Shown: positions 9,262 through 18,281 of the stretch, piece after piece
How positions within the stretch are numbered: the first letter of the stretch is position 1
Layout of the letters: each line of letters begins with the position of its first letter
Origin: Arcanobacterium pluranimalium
GTDB lineage: Bacteria; Actinomycetota; Actinomycetes; Actinomycetales; Actinomycetaceae
Reading direction: 5' to 3'
Assembly: GCF_016907845.1 (NCBI RefSeq)
Contig: NZ_JAFBCS010000001.1
Span: 1,798,001 to 1,862,000 of the forward strand
DNA length: 64,000 nucleotides
Notes under the pieces: generated by a model
Databases searched by the model: none
Told to the model about the DNA's origin: nothing
The model's input: only the letters and a program-made list of their open reading frames with translations
Position numbers and translations under genes: made by a program

Positions 9262-9267
9262 CATAAT
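9262..9267 (+). promoter_or_regulatory. extended -10 element of the yigZ-like gene (leaderless start)
   Basis: TGTCATAAT is an extended -10 (TGn plus CATAAT). The hexamer ends 6 bases before the ATG at 9274, and no Shine-Dalgarno sequence is present. The transcript probably begins at the start codon. Confidence 0.5.
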
Positions 9268-9273
9268 AGTGCT

Positions 9274-9918
9274 ATGTCCGCACTGCGTCTGGCCTCTTAC
9301 ACACCACTGACCAACGAAATCGAAATTAAGAAATCGCGGTTTTACACTTTTGCCCAACGAGTCGATTGCGTTGACGATGCCAGAGCCTTTGTTACGCACA
9401 TCAAAGACCGCTTTCCCGATGCACGTCACCACTGCAGCGCCTTTGCCGTCTCTGTTCACGGCGCACACGACGTCTTAAATTCTTCCGACGACGGCGAACC
9501 TTCCGGTACCGCTGGACGCCCAATGCTCGATGTGCTCACCGGATTTGGCCTCACCGATACCGCGGTAGTGGTCGTTCGTTATTTTGGCGGAATACTCCTA
9601 GGCACTGGCGGCCTGGTTCGCGCTTACTCAGATTCAGTGCGCGAGTGCTTAAGCGGCGCAGAAGTCGTGACGCAAATGCAAATGGAGTGTTTCGACGTCA
9701 CACTCTCCCATGCTACCGCCGGGAAAACAGAAGCTGAGCTGCGCGCTCGCGGCTACGACGTCGTCGGAATCGACTACCACAACGCAAATGTGACATTGCG
9801 TATCGCCACCACAACCGTAGACGATTTCTTCCGAGACCTTGCCGAGATCAGCTCCGGAAGCGCAACCGCACAAGGCGCTGGAGTCGTGATATGCGAGCAG
9901 TTTTCGCGGCGCTTGTGA
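9274..9918 (+). CDS. YigZ/IMPACT family protein
   Basis: A 214-residue protein of the UPF0029/IMPACT family. It shows the family signature H-H-C-S-A-F ... S-D-D-G-E-P-S-G-T-A-G-R-P-M-L in the first half, followed by V-V-V-R-Y-F-G-G-I-L-L-G-T-G-G-L-V-R-A-Y. The C-terminal ferredoxin-like half is of the DUF1949 kind. Homologues are linked to translation control and stress, but the bacterial role is poorly defined. The frame opens 17 codons upstream; ATG 9274 is chosen because the conserved N-terminus starts there and a -10 element lies directly before it. Confidence 0.88.
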   Translation: MSALRLASYTPLTNEIEIKKSRFYTFAQRVDCVDDARAFVTHIKDRFPDARHHCSAFAVSVHGAHDVLNSSDDGEPSGTAGRPMLDVLTGFGLTDTAVVVVRYFGGILLGTGGLVRAYSDSVRECLSGAEVVTQMQMECFDVTLSHATAGKTEAELRARGYDVVGIDYHNANVTLRIATTTVDDFFRDLAEISSGSATAQGAGVVICEQFSRRL

Positions 9919-10175
9919 AAGTTTCACCTCCCCAGAATATTAAATATTCAACAATATTTAGCCCTCGGCAGACACTGCTACGCTCTATTGGAAGTTTGGG
10001 AGTATATTGAAAAAGTAGTTGTCGGATTTTCAATTGTGAACGGGCTTGCCCTAAAACGGTTTTCCCGAGCGGCAACGCATTTGGAATGTATTTGGTCACG
10101 CGCAAAATGCGTCGTGGCCGCTGGGTTGGTAGCCCAGCATTGGCTGATTACCTCACAAGGCGAAAGGGGCGAACG

Positions 10176-10238
10176 ATGCAGACTATCCCTCGTATCCTGC
10201 CTTTGCCGTGCCACGCCTGTTTTTGTACCTGTCGCTAG
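10176..10238 (+). CDS. cysteine-rich leader peptide of cysK (putative attenuator)
   Basis: A 20-codon ORF, MQTIPRILPLP followed by C-H-A-C-F-C-T-C-R and a TAG stop. Four of the last nine residues are cysteine. AAAGGGG lies 7 bases before the ATG. It sits about 115 bases upstream of the cysK start on the same strand, and its last codons form one arm of an RNA hairpin with the sequence after its stop. Leader ORFs rich in the amino acid made by the operon are the mark of ribosome-mediated attenuation, and cysteine-rich upstream ORFs with such a role are known in mycobacteria. The function here is inferred. Confidence 0.7.
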   Translation: MQTIPRILPLPCHACFCTCR

Positions 10239-10321
10239 AGCGCCAGGCTTTAGTTGTGCACCTCATTTGCATGCCTGTCGCTCGCTCTTTGTACTGGCAC
10301 GCTTGTGCCTTAGCTCTTTTT
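10228..10321 (+). promoter_or_regulatory. cysK attenuator: alternative hairpins and intrinsic terminator
   Basis: Segment 1 (10228-10236, CCTGTCGCT, the last leader codons) and segment 3 (10273-10282, GCCTGTCGCT) can each pair with segment 2 (10239-10248, AGCGCCAGGC), so the two hairpins exclude each other. A separate terminator hairpin GGCAC-GCTT-GTGCC (10296-10309) is followed by TTAGCTCTTTTT. Ribosome stalling at the Cys codons would decide which structure forms. How segment 3 connects to the terminator is not clear from the sequence. Confidence 0.6.
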
Positions 10322-10354
10322 CGAAATATATGTAACAGTAGAAAGCTCTTTTCA

Positions 10355-11287
10355 ATGACTATTTTTAATTCAATGACCGAACTGACCGGCAAAACCCCAC
10401 TCGTGCGAATCAACCGCCTAGCGTCGCACACACAGGCGCGCGTGCTTGCCAAGCTCGAATTCTACAATCCCGCCAACTCCGTCAAAGACCGGATTGGAGT
10501 AGCAATCGTTGAGGCCGCCGAGAAATCCGGTGCGCTCAAACCAGGCGGAACGATAGTTGAAGCCACCTCAGGCAATACGGGAATTGCCCTGGCCTGGGTG
10601 GGAGCTGCGCGCGGATACAAGGTGATCCTCACGATGCCGGCGTCGATGTCGCAAGAGCGCAGAGCATTGCTGCGCGGTTATGGCGCCGAACTCGTGCTTA
10701 CCGAACCCGCCAAAGGTATGCAGGGCGCAGTTGAGCGCGCCCAGGAAATTGTGGCTGAAAATCCGCAAGCTATCCTTGCCTCTCAGTTCGCCAATAGTGC
10801 CAATCCGCTCATTCATGAGCGCACAACTGGCCCGGAGATTTGGAGTGACACGGACGGAGACGTTGATATCTTCGTGGCTGGTGTAGGAACTGGTGGCACG
10901 CTCACCGGAACCGGGCATTACTTACGTGAGCAAAATCCAAACGTGAAGATAATTGCCGTTGAGCCAAGCGATTCTCCCCTGCTTTCCGAAGGTCACGCAG
11001 GACCTCACAAGATTCAGGGAATTGGGGCCAATTTCGTGCCTGAGGTGCTGGATCGGTCTGTGTACGACGACGTCATAGCAGTCAGTTTCGACGACGCGCT
11101 CAACACTGCTCGCCGGGCAGCACACGAAGAAGGAATTCTAGCCGGTTTCTCTGGCGGCGCCGCGCTGTGGGCAGCTATCCAGTTAGCCCAGCTCCCAGAG
11201 AACGCAAACAAAACTATCGTGACGGTCATTCCAGATTTTGGAGAGCGCTATGTGTCTACAGCTCTTTTCGCAGGTCTTGCAGAATAG
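10355..11287 (+). CDS. cysK: cysteine synthase A (O-acetylserine sulfhydrylase)
   Basis: PLP enzyme that makes L-cysteine from O-acetylserine and sulfide, 310 aa. The PLP lysine lies in N-P-A-N-S-V-K-D-R (about residue 45). The substrate loop T-S-G-N-T-G-I-A and phosphate-binding G-V-G-T-G-G-T-L-T-G-T-G are present, as is the late S-G-G-A. The frame is open 49 codons further upstream through the leader region; ATG 10355 gives the normal family length and follows a GAAAG motif. cysE starts 10 bases after its stop. Confidence 0.94.
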   Translation: MTIFNSMTELTGKTPLVRINRLASHTQARVLAKLEFYNPANSVKDRIGVAIVEAAEKSGALKPGGTIVEATSGNTGIALAWVGAARGYKVILTMPASMSQERRALLRGYGAELVLTEPAKGMQGAVERAQEIVAENPQAILASQFANSANPLIHERTTGPEIWSDTDGDVDIFVAGVGTGGTLTGTGHYLREQNPNVKIIAVEPSDSPLLSEGHAGPHKIQGIGANFVPEVLDRSVYDDVIAVSFDDALNTARRAAHEEGILAGFSGGAALWAAIQLAQLPENANKTIVTVIPDFGERYVSTALFAGLAE

Positions 11288-11296
11288 GCAAATGTG

Positions 11297-11866
11297 ATGC
11301 ATATCAGTTTCAAAGATCAATTAATTGAAGATCTCCAAGCGGCAGTGAATCACGATCCTGCAGCTCGAAGCACCCTTGAGGTGGCGCTCGTCTACCCCGG
11401 CGTGCATGCACTGTGGGTGCACCGCCTAGCCCATCTCATGTGGAAAAAGAGCCTGTTGCTTCGATTACCTGCTCGTTTGCTTTCGCAGATTGCACGGGCA
11501 GTAACCGGAATTGAGATTCATCCTGCGGCTAAACTTGGCAGACGCCTGTTTATCGACCACGGGATGGGTGTGGTGATCGGCGAGACTGCTGAAGTTGGTG
11601 AGGACGTCACGATTTTTCATGGCACCACACTGGGTGGCACATCCATGAAAAAAGGCAAACGACACCCCACAGTTGGCAATCGCGTCACTATCGGATCGGG
11701 AGCGAAAGTTCTTGGCCCGATCACAGTGGGAGACGACGTTCAGATCGGTGCGAATGCCGTAGTGGTTAAGGATGTTCCTGCTGGCATGGTAGCTGTGGGC
11801 ATACCAGCTCAAAACCGAACTGCTTCGAAGCACGAACTCAATATCGATCCAGCAATTTATATCTGA
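11297..11866 (+). CDS. cysE: serine O-acetyltransferase
   Basis: Makes O-acetylserine from serine and acetyl-CoA, the substrate of CysK encoded just upstream. This is a short-type CysE of 189 aa with an N-terminal helical part and a left-handed beta-helix of hexapeptide repeats ([32 protein letters not shown]). Catalytic-region motifs D-H-G and H-G-T-T-L-G-G are present. The frame could start at GTG 11294; ATG 11297 is preferred. It is in an operon with cysK, and both should follow the cysteine attenuator. Confidence 0.94.
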   Translation: MHISFKDQLIEDLQAAVNHDPAARSTLEVALVYPGVHALWVHRLAHLMWKKSLLLRLPARLLSQIARAVTGIEIHPAAKLGRRLFIDHGMGVVIGETAEVGEDVTIFHGTTLGGTSMKKGKRHPTVGNRVTIGSGAKVLGPITVGDDVQIGANAVVVKDVPAGMVAVGIPAQNRTASKHELNIDPAIYI

Positions 11867-11897
11867 GAAGCTGATGTGAAAAGAATAAACGAATATA

Positions 11898-11931
11898 CGT
11901 CTGGGCCAGTTGCAATGTACTAGCCCAGACG
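11898..11931. terminator. hairpin after cysE
   Basis: Stem CGTCTGGGC / GCCCAGACG (9 bp, 16-base loop), flanked by AT-rich sequence (CATATTTATTAT) on the right. Placed between cysE and the convergent rpiB. Confidence 0.6.
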
Positions 11932-12014
11932 CATATTTATTATCGGTTTACTTCGATTACGTGATCGCTCACCTGATGTTCGGCTTCGCGCCAACCACTT
12001 GCATAAGTTGCTGA

Positions 12015-12464
12015 TCAACGCTGATTTTCAAAGTCGGCAATCATGTCTATCCGGGATTGATGGCGCGATTCGACGTCGTAGCCAGTATTGAGGAAAATCT
12101 CGACGAGCCGAGTTGCTTCTTCAATCGTGTGCTGACGCGCACCCAGAGAAATCACATTTGCGTTATTGTGCTCACGAGCTAACTGAGCTGTGGATTCATT
12201 CCACGCAAGCGCGGCACGCACTCCTGGAACTTTGTTAGCTGCAATCTGTTCGCCATTACCAGATCCGCCGATGACGATACCGAGGGAACCGGCGTCGTCT
12301 ACAACAGCTTGAGCGCACTCAAAACAAACTGGTGGATAGGCATCAAGCTTGTCATAGACATGGTATCCGTGGTCGATCACCTCATGCCCGAGGGCGCCAA
12401 GATGCTCAACTAAATGATTTTTCAGTTCAAAACCTGCATGGTCGGTTGCTATATGTACTCGCAT
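12015..12464 (-). CDS. rpiB: ribose-5-phosphate isomerase B
   Basis: Interconverts ribose 5-phosphate and ribulose 5-phosphate in the pentose phosphate pathway. It is 149 aa, usual length. The N-terminal A-T-D-H-A-G-F-E-L-K and the central G-G-S-G-N-G-E-Q-I-A-A-N-K are diagnostic. The Glu in G-N-G-E replaces the catalytic Cys of the E. coli type, as in actinobacterial RpiB. The start ATG is preceded by TATGCT and six bases with no Shine-Dalgarno sequence, so the mRNA is probably leaderless. Divergent from the M13 peptidase gene. Confidence 0.92.
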   Translation of the reverse strand: MRVHIATDHAGFELKNHLVEHLGALGHEVIDHGYHVYDKLDAYPPVCFECAQAVVDDAGSLGIVIGGSGNGEQIAANKVPGVRAALAWNESTAQLAREHNNANVISLGARQHTIEEATRLVEIFLNTGYDVESRHQSRIDMIADFENQR

Positions 12465-12470
12465 GCTCTC

Positions 12471-12520
12471 AGCATAACTAAGAAAAGGGGGAAGATTCGA
12501 ATGAATCTACCCGCTACAAT
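12471..12520. promoter_or_regulatory. divergent leaderless promoters of rpiB and the M13 peptidase gene
   Basis: The 62-base gap between the two start codons holds TATGCT (minus strand, 12476-12471) exactly 6 bases before the rpiB ATG, and TACAAT (plus strand, 12515-12520) exactly 6 bases before ATG 12527. Neither gene has a ribosome binding site. No clear -35 elements were found. Confidence 0.5.
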
Positions 12521-12526
12521 CTAAAT

Positions 12527-14527
12527 ATGACTCAAATTGATACCGTAACCAGCGAAGTTATAGCTTCGCTGCAGAAAAATATTCGCCCGCAAGACGATCT
12601 ATACCGCCACGTCAACGGCGCTTGGCTGGACTCTACCGAGATCCCTGCCGATCAGCCATCAACTGGCACATTCATTAACCTGCAAAATATTTCTGAGGCA
12701 CGAGTGAAAGCCATCATTGAAGATTTTGCACAAAATGCAAAAGATGACGACGCGCGGAAAATCGCCGACCTATACAACTCGTTTATGGATGAAGCCCGCA
12801 TCGAAGGCCTCGGCGCAGGCCCGTTACTCGAAGATCTTGAGCTTATTTCGAGTGCCGAAAATAAGGCCGAGCTTGCGGTTGCTGCTGCGCAACTGGGCGT
12901 GAGCGGCGTCGATATGCCATTTGGAATCACCGTCGACGCTGATCGAAATAACCCTTCAGAATATATCGCGTGGATTTTCCAATCTGGAATCGGGCTTCCA
13001 GACGAATCTTTCTATCGCTCACCCGAATACGCTGAGCTACTCAACGCGTATAAGGAATTTGTGCCAACCCTCTACTCTCTTGCTTTAGAACAAGACGCTG
13101 AGCAGGCAAAACAGGCAGCCGAGCACATTGTGGAGATTGAAACGAAAATAGCGTCATCTCATTTCACCGCTGTTGAAGCTCGTGACGCAGAAAAAACCAA
13201 TAACATCATGAGCCGCGAGGAGTTTATTGCTTCGGCTCCTGGTTTTGATTGGAGCGCGGTATTTGACGTGCTTGGTTTAACTGAGCAGCAAGCACCCAAG
13301 CTGCTGATATACACTCCGCGCGCGTTAACTGGTTTCGCACAGATGTGGAACGACGCCGATCTGGAGGACTTGCGCGAGTACTTACGTTGGCTTGTGATCC
13401 GTGCGCGCGCTCCATACCTATCGGACGCGATCGTGCAGGCCAATTTTAGCTTCTATGGCCTTATTCTCAGTGGCCAAGAAGAAATCCGCGAGCGCTGGAA
13501 GCGCGGTGTGCGAGTTGTGGACTCCGTGCTTGGTGAGGCCGTTGGTAAAGAATTCGTGGCTCGTCATTTCCCGCCGGAGTACAAGGCACAGATGGAGCAG
13601 CTAGTTGACGATCTCCTCGCCGCATATCGCGAATCCATTACGGATTTGGACTGGATGACCGAGGAAACGAAAGAAAAAGCCTTGGCTAAGCTTTCCACAT
13701 TCGTAACCAAGATTGGCTACCCGAATAAGTGGCGCGATTATTCAAAACTCGTTATCACTGCTGATGATCTTGTGGGCAATATGCGCAATGCTGCACAGTT
13801 CTTGCACTGGCATGAACTTGGCAAACTTGGCACTCCAGTTGACCGCGAAGAATGGCATATGAATCCGCAGACCGTCAATGCCTATTACAATCCGGTGGCG
13901 AACGAAATCGTGTTCCCAGCTGCTATTTTGCAACCACCGTTCTTCAATCCAGAAGCTGACTCAGCTTGGAACTACGGTGGAATTGGCGCCGTGATCGGTC
14001 ACGAAATCGGGCACGGTTTTGACGATCAGGGTTCGAAGTACGACGGCGAAGGCAAACTTAACAATTGGTGGACTGAACGCGATCGCGAAGAGTTTGAAAA
14101 GCGTACGAAGGCGCTGGTTGATCAATACGAAGCCTATGTTCCAGCTCAGTTCGCGCCAGATTCGCCATTCCATGTGCAAGGTGAATTGACGCTCGGTGAG
14201 AATATTGGCGATCTTGGCGGACTGAGTATTGCACTCAAGGCCTACAATATTGCAATGAAACGCGCAGGATACGCTTCCTCAGCTCAGGCGCCACAAATCG
14301 AGGGCTACAACGGCATCCAACGCGTATTGCTGGCGTTTGCGCGAATCTGGCAAGATAAGCGCCGCGATGAAGCGATGGTTCAGAGTGTGGCCACTGATCC
14401 TCACTCCCCTGCAGAGTTCCGCTGCAATGGAGTGATTAAGAATGTGGACGCTTTCGCTGAACAGTTCGATGTTCGCGAAGGTGATGCTCTCTATCTTGCA
14501 CCTGAGGATCGAGTTCGAATCTGGTAA
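12527..14527 (+). CDS. M13 family zinc metallopeptidase (PepO/neprilysin type)
   Basis: A 666-aa peptidase without a signal peptide or membrane segment, so probably cytoplasmic or exported by an unrecognised route. The zinc site H-E-I-G-H sits in V-I-G-H-E-I-G-H-G-F-D-D-Q-G near residue 490, and the third ligand region E-N-I-G-D-L-G-G follows about 60 residues later. N-A-Y-Y-N-P is the conserved substrate-binding motif, and the end in V-R-I-W is characteristic of M13. PepO-like enzymes cleave oligopeptides of up to ~30 residues. Flanked downstream by a long hairpin. Confidence 0.92.
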   Translation: MTQIDTVTSEVIASLQKNIRPQDDLYRHVNGAWLDSTEIPADQPSTGTFINLQNISEARVKAIIEDFAQNAKDDDARKIADLYNSFMDEARIEGLGAGPLLEDLELISSAENKAELAVAAAQLGVSGVDMPFGITVDADRNNPSEYIAWIFQSGIGLPDESFYRSPEYAELLNAYKEFVPTLYSLALEQDAEQAKQAAEHIVEIETKIASSHFTAVEARDAEKTNNIMSREEFIASAPGFDWSAVFDVLGLTEQQAPKLLIYTPRALTGFAQMWNDADLEDLREYLRWLVIRARAPYLSDAIVQANFSFYGLILSGQEEIRERWKRGVRVVDSVLGEAVGKEFVARHFPPEYKAQMEQLVDDLLAAYRESITDLDWMTEETKEKALAKLSTFVTKIGYPNKWRDYSKLVITADDLVGNMRNAAQFLHWHELGKLGTPVDREEWHMNPQTVNAYYNPVANEIVFPAAILQPPFFNPEADSAWNYGGIGAVIGHEIGHGFDDQGSKYDGEGKLNNWWTERDREEFEKRTKALVDQYEAYVPAQFAPDSPFHVQGELTLGENIGDLGGLSIALKAYNIAMKRAGYASSAQAPQIEGYNGIQRVLLAFARIWQDKRRDEAMVQSVATDPHSPAEFRCNGVIKNVDAFAEQFDVREGDALYLAPEDRVRIW

Positions 14528-14550
14528 TTCTTTCGATTCTGTGCTTTTAA

Positions 14551-14599
14551 GCGTGGTGGGGTGGTGCTGTCGCAAGTGTACAGCACCACCCCACCACGC
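14551..14599. terminator. 20-bp perfect hairpin between convergent genes
   Basis: A 20-base stem (14551-14570 with 14580-14599), containing GCGTGGTGGGG, with a 9-base loop. It follows the M13 peptidase gene and faces the convergent DsbA-like gene. There is no U-tract. Confidence 0.6.
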
Positions 14600-14742
14600 A
14601 ATCACGGAGATTCTCGTTATTAGCTACGCTTAAGTTCTCAATATTAGCCACTCTTGAGCTGCCAAAATGCAAACTTATGCGCAAATATGCGAACGATGCA
14701 TGCCCATATGCCAGCTCAAGCGCACATGCTTCAACGCGTAAA

Positions 14743-15342
14743 CTAGCTAAAATCAGGGCCCGAGGTTCTCGTGCGCTTCAACTCGAAGAAACCTGGGATT
14801 CGAGCTAAGGCGAGTGTTCCGTCCCAGAGCTGGACGGCGTCGTCGCCATGAGGTGCAGGAGAAAGAACTGGGCCAAAGAACGCGACGTCTCCTACCGCGA
14901 TAATCGGCACGCCGACGTCTTGTCCCACCAGGGCAATTGCCCGATCTGTTGATTCGTCTCCGTGCGTATCGAATTCGCCTTGCTTAGCACGTTCAACGAT
15001 GCCCGATTCCAAACCGCACTCGGCGAGGGCTTCGAGAATAGTCGCCTCATTTTTCGGTGCGCCAGAATTGAAAAACTTCTGGCCAAGAGCTGTATAGAAT
15101 TCACCGAGCTGATGCGGGAATAGGTGATGAACTCCTGCGCTAACCTGTGCAGCAAGTTTCACTTCTGCTAGATGTTGCCGGTATTCGGCCGAAATATCTT
15201 TGCCCTCGTTGAGGTGCCAGAGCCGGAATGGGTTCCAAACGACGTCCAGATTGCGCAGTTGTGAAACCTCCACGAGCCATCGCGATGTAATCCACGTCCA
15301 TGGGCAGGCAGGATCAAACCAGAATTCTACGCGTTCAGCCAT
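14743..15342 (-). CDS. DsbA/FrnE-like oxidoreductase, mycothiol-dependent nitroreductase (Rv2466c-like) family
   Basis: A 199-aa thioredoxin-fold protein starting MAERVEFWFDPACPWTWITS. The C-P-W-T motif at about residues 14-17 is that of the actinobacterial family studied in Mycobacterium tuberculosis as a mycothiol-dependent reductase. It continues with N-P-F-R-L-W-H-L-N and a late cis-Pro region G-V-P-I-I-A. The frame is open 33 codons further upstream, but GAGG just before ATG 15342 and the conserved start support the shorter form. The physiological substrate is unknown. Confidence 0.85.
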   Translation of the reverse strand: MAERVEFWFDPACPWTWITSRWLVEVSQLRNLDVVWNPFRLWHLNEGKDISAEYRQHLAEVKLAAQVSAGVHHLFPHQLGEFYTALGQKFFNSGAPKNEATILEALAECGLESGIVERAKQGEFDTHGDESTDRAIALVGQDVGVPIIAVGDVAFFGPVLSPAPHGDDAVQLWDGTLALARIPGFFELKRTRTSGPDFS

Positions 15343-15531
15343 ATTTCCTCGATTCTTGTGTCTGTGTTGGCGAGCAGCTCGGGTGGGACGCTGAGCGACT
15401 GCCGAGAAACGATCGCCGATGTTGACTTTAGTATCGCACAAGCACCCAGCAATACTCGCTTTAACTTCGTCGAATAACGCCAGTGAGCTAATCTTAAGAG
15501 TGAAATGTGATCCAGTAACGAGAGGAACCCC

Positions 15532-18081
15532 GTGCCCGGAGAGAATCTAACCCGCGTCGAAGCAGCTGAGCGTGCCGAACTAATTCAGACTCATTCCTAT
15601 CGAGTTGAGCTCAATCTAACCGAAAGTGATACTTTCACCTCCCGATCCACGATCAACTTTAGCGCCACCGCTGGATGCTCAACCTTTGTTGATCTCATCG
15701 CTGAATCGGTTGAGAGTATCACATTGAACGGCGTGGATGTGCCTGTGGAATATTATGCAGATTCACGCATTGCGCTGGCTGATCTCGCCGAAGAAAATGA
15801 ACTCGTCATCGCTGCTACCTGCAAATACTCTCATACTGGTGAGGGCTTGCATCGTGCAATTGACCCTGCTGATGGCCAGGCATATCTCTATTCCCAGTTC
15901 GAGGTGCCTGATTCACGCCGCATGTTCGCAGTTTTTGAGCAGCCGGATTTGAAAGCTAATTTCACGTTCGTCGTCACTGCACCTGAGCAGTGGAACGTGT
16001 TCTCAGTATCTCCAACGCCGGCACCTCAATCGAACGGTGATGGCACAGCTACGTGGGAATTTACCCCAACCGAGACAATTTCGTCCTACCTGACCTGTAT
16101 CGTTGCTGGCCCATACAAGGGCGTGGAGGGTCAATACACGTCAGTCGATGGACGCACAATCCCTATGGGCGTTTACGTGCGCGAATCCTTGTTTGAATAC
16201 CTCGATGGTGAAGAAATTATCGACATCACCAAAGCGGGTATGCCATTCTTCGAAGAAGCATTCGCACAGCCGTACCCGTTCCGTAAATACGATCAAATCT
16301 TCGTGCCTGAATACAATGCAGGTGCCATGGAACACCCAGGCTGCGTCACTATCTTGGACGATTATGTATTTCGTTCCCGCCCCTCGGAAGCGATTGTGGA
16401 GCGCCGCGCGATCACGGTATTGCACGAGCTGGCACACATGTGGTTCGGCGATCTCGTCACCATGAAGTGGTGGGATGATCTGTGGCTCAATGAATCTTTT
16501 GCTGAGTACATGAGTCATGTGGCGACGGCGCAGACCACCCGCTGGACAGACGCTTGGGTCACCTTCAATTCCTCTGAAAAATCCTGGGCGCAGGCTCAAG
16601 ACCAGCTCCCCTCGACGCATCCTATCGCCGCCGATATTCGCGATCTTGAAGATGTGATGGTCAACTTTGACGGAATCACTTACGGCAAGGGCGCATCGGT
16701 ATTCCAGCAGCTCGTCGCATACGTTGGCTGGGATGGTTTTATCACCGGTGTTCAGAAATACCTCGCCAAGAAGGCGTGGGGAAATGCCACGCTCAACGAT
16801 TTGCTCGTAGAACTTGAGGCTGCGTCCGGCCGCGATCTACACGAATGGTCCCGACTCTGGCTCGAAGAATCAGGTATCAATATTCTCAAACCAGAAATTG
16901 TGGACGACGGCGGTAAGCTCGTTTCGTTCTCAATCCGACAAGAATCCGATGGCAGGTCCTCGCTACGTCCCCACCGAATTTGCGTGGGAGGATACAACAT
17001 TGTTGACGGACGTTACCAGAAGGTTGCGCACGCTGAACTAGACATCGCTGGTGAACTCACTGAGGTTAAGGAATTTGCAGGCATTGAGCGCCCTGAACTA
17101 ATCCTTATCAACGACGGCGATTTCGCGTATGCCAAGGTTCGGCTTGATGAAGTATCGCTACGAAATGCTGTGCAGAACATCGATTTGTTCACCGACCGCC
17201 TCACCCGCACGCTCGTGCTTTTCTCAGCGTGGGATATGTGCCGCGACGGCGAAATGCCCGCCACTGACTTCGCTCGCCTGATCTTGACGGCTTTGGAAAC
17301 CGAAGATCACGGCACTGTGCTGCGCACTATTCTCAATCAGCTCGCCACCGCCACAAATCTGTATTCTGCTCCTGATTCTCGTACTGAACTCCAGCTTGAG
17401 GTGGCAACGCATTTGGCGGAGATCGCCGCCGCCACTGAGCCTGGTTCAGATCGACAGCTGCAGATCACAACGTCTGCAGTGGCCTTGGCACACACAGATG
17501 CTCAGCTTGACGCTATCGCTGGCTGGCTAGACGGCGTAGATGTTCCATCAGGTCTGGTGATGGACAACGCCATGCGTTGGGCTGTCATCCAGCGTCTCGC
17601 CGCTGCGGGTCGCGTGTCGGAAGACGACGTCGAACGCGAGCGTACCGAACGTGACAACACGGCGTCGGGAGCAGTTGCTGCAGCTCGAGCTCGCGCAGCT
17701 ATCGCTGATCCAGCAGCTAAGCTGCGCGCATGGAACGATCTCACTGGTGGTGAGGTGCCTAATTCCGTCCAACGCGGATTGGCATTGGGCTTCTCAGGTG
17801 GAGATGGGGCGCTCCTCGTTCCTTTCGTAGAGAAATACTTCGCTAGTGTTGAGCAGCAGTGGGCAGAGCGCACTAAGGAGATCGCATCAAATATGATCTC
17901 TTATTCGTTCCCGACCAAGCTCGCTGGACGCACCGATCTCGGCATCGACATCATCGAGTACGGCACCATTTGGCTTGAGGAGCACAAGAGCTCGGCTCCG
18001 GCAATGCTGCGACTCGTATCCGAAGCACTCGATGGTGCTCGGCGTGCACGCAATGCCCAAGAATGTGATGCTCAGCGTTAA
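15532..18081 (+). CDS. pepN: aminopeptidase N (M1 family zinc metallopeptidase)
   Basis: Cytoplasmic aminopeptidase that trims N-terminal residues from peptides, 849 aa as usual for actinobacterial PepN. The exopeptidase motif appears as G-A-M-E-H-P-G (the common form is GAMEN). The zinc site is H-E-L-A-H-M-W-F-G-D, with the distal Glu in N-E-S-F-A-E-Y about 18 residues later. An ERAP1-like helical C-terminal domain follows (about 520-840). It starts at GTG 15532 after GAGAGGAA. Together with the M13 enzyme it forms a peptide-degradation pair. Confidence 0.94.
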   Translation: MPGENLTRVEAAERAELIQTHSYRVELNLTESDTFTSRSTINFSATAGCSTFVDLIAESVESITLNGVDVPVEYYADSRIALADLAEENELVIAATCKYSHTGEGLHRAIDPADGQAYLYSQFEVPDSRRMFAVFEQPDLKANFTFVVTAPEQWNVFSVSPTPAPQSNGDGTATWEFTPTETISSYLTCIVAGPYKGVEGQYTSVDGRTIPMGVYVRESLFEYLDGEEIIDITKAGMPFFEEAFAQPYPFRKYDQIFVPEYNAGAMEHPGCVTILDDYVFRSRPSEAIVERRAITVLHELAHMWFGDLVTMKWWDDLWLNESFAEYMSHVATAQTTRWTDAWVTFNSSEKSWAQAQDQLPSTHPIAADIRDLEDVMVNFDGITYGKGASVFQQLVAYVGWDGFITGVQKYLAKKAWGNATLNDLLVELEAASGRDLHEWSRLWLEESGINILKPEIVDDGGKLVSFSIRQESDGRSSLRPHRICVGGYNIVDGRYQKVAHAELDIAGELTEVKEFAGIERPELILINDGDFAYAKVRLDEVSLRNAVQNIDLFTDRLTRTLVLFSAWDMCRDGEMPATDFARLILTALETEDHGTVLRTILNQLATATNLYSAPDSRTELQLEVATHLAEIAAATEPGSDRQLQITTSAVALAHTDAQLDAIAGWLDGVDVPSGLVMDNAMRWAVIQRLAAAGRVSEDDVERERTERDNTASGAVAAARARAAIADPAAKLRAWNDLTGGEVPNSVQRGLALGFSGGDGALLVPFVEKYFASVEQQWAERTKEIASNMISYSFPTKLAGRTDLGIDIIEYGTIWLEEHKSSAPAMLRLVSEALDGARRARNAQECDAQR

Positions 18082-18137
18082 GACCGCTTTGCTCGAAATA
18101 TTTGAGCTTCGTTTTCAATACGCTGGCCTGAAATAGT

Positions 18138-18171
18138 GTGGGGTCGATTCTGCTACGAGAATCGACCCCAC
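18138..18171. terminator. 13-bp perfect hairpin after pepN
   Basis: Stem GTGGGGTCGATTC / GAATCGACCCCAC with an 8-base loop, 56 bases past the pepN stop. No U-tract. Confidence 0.6.
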
Positions 18172-18281
18172 GAGCTTATGTCGCTATCAATAATTCTCCA
18201 TACTTGCACATCTGAGCGCTCCCAACAGGCAAAACTCGAGGGAACGTCACATAAACAGGCTTGTGTTAAACGAGGAAAGAA

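Noticed and set aside
10208-10354. N-terminal extension of CysK by 49 residues
   Set aside because: The extension crosses the leader ORF, hairpins and terminator and resembles no CysK. The normal start is ATG 10355.
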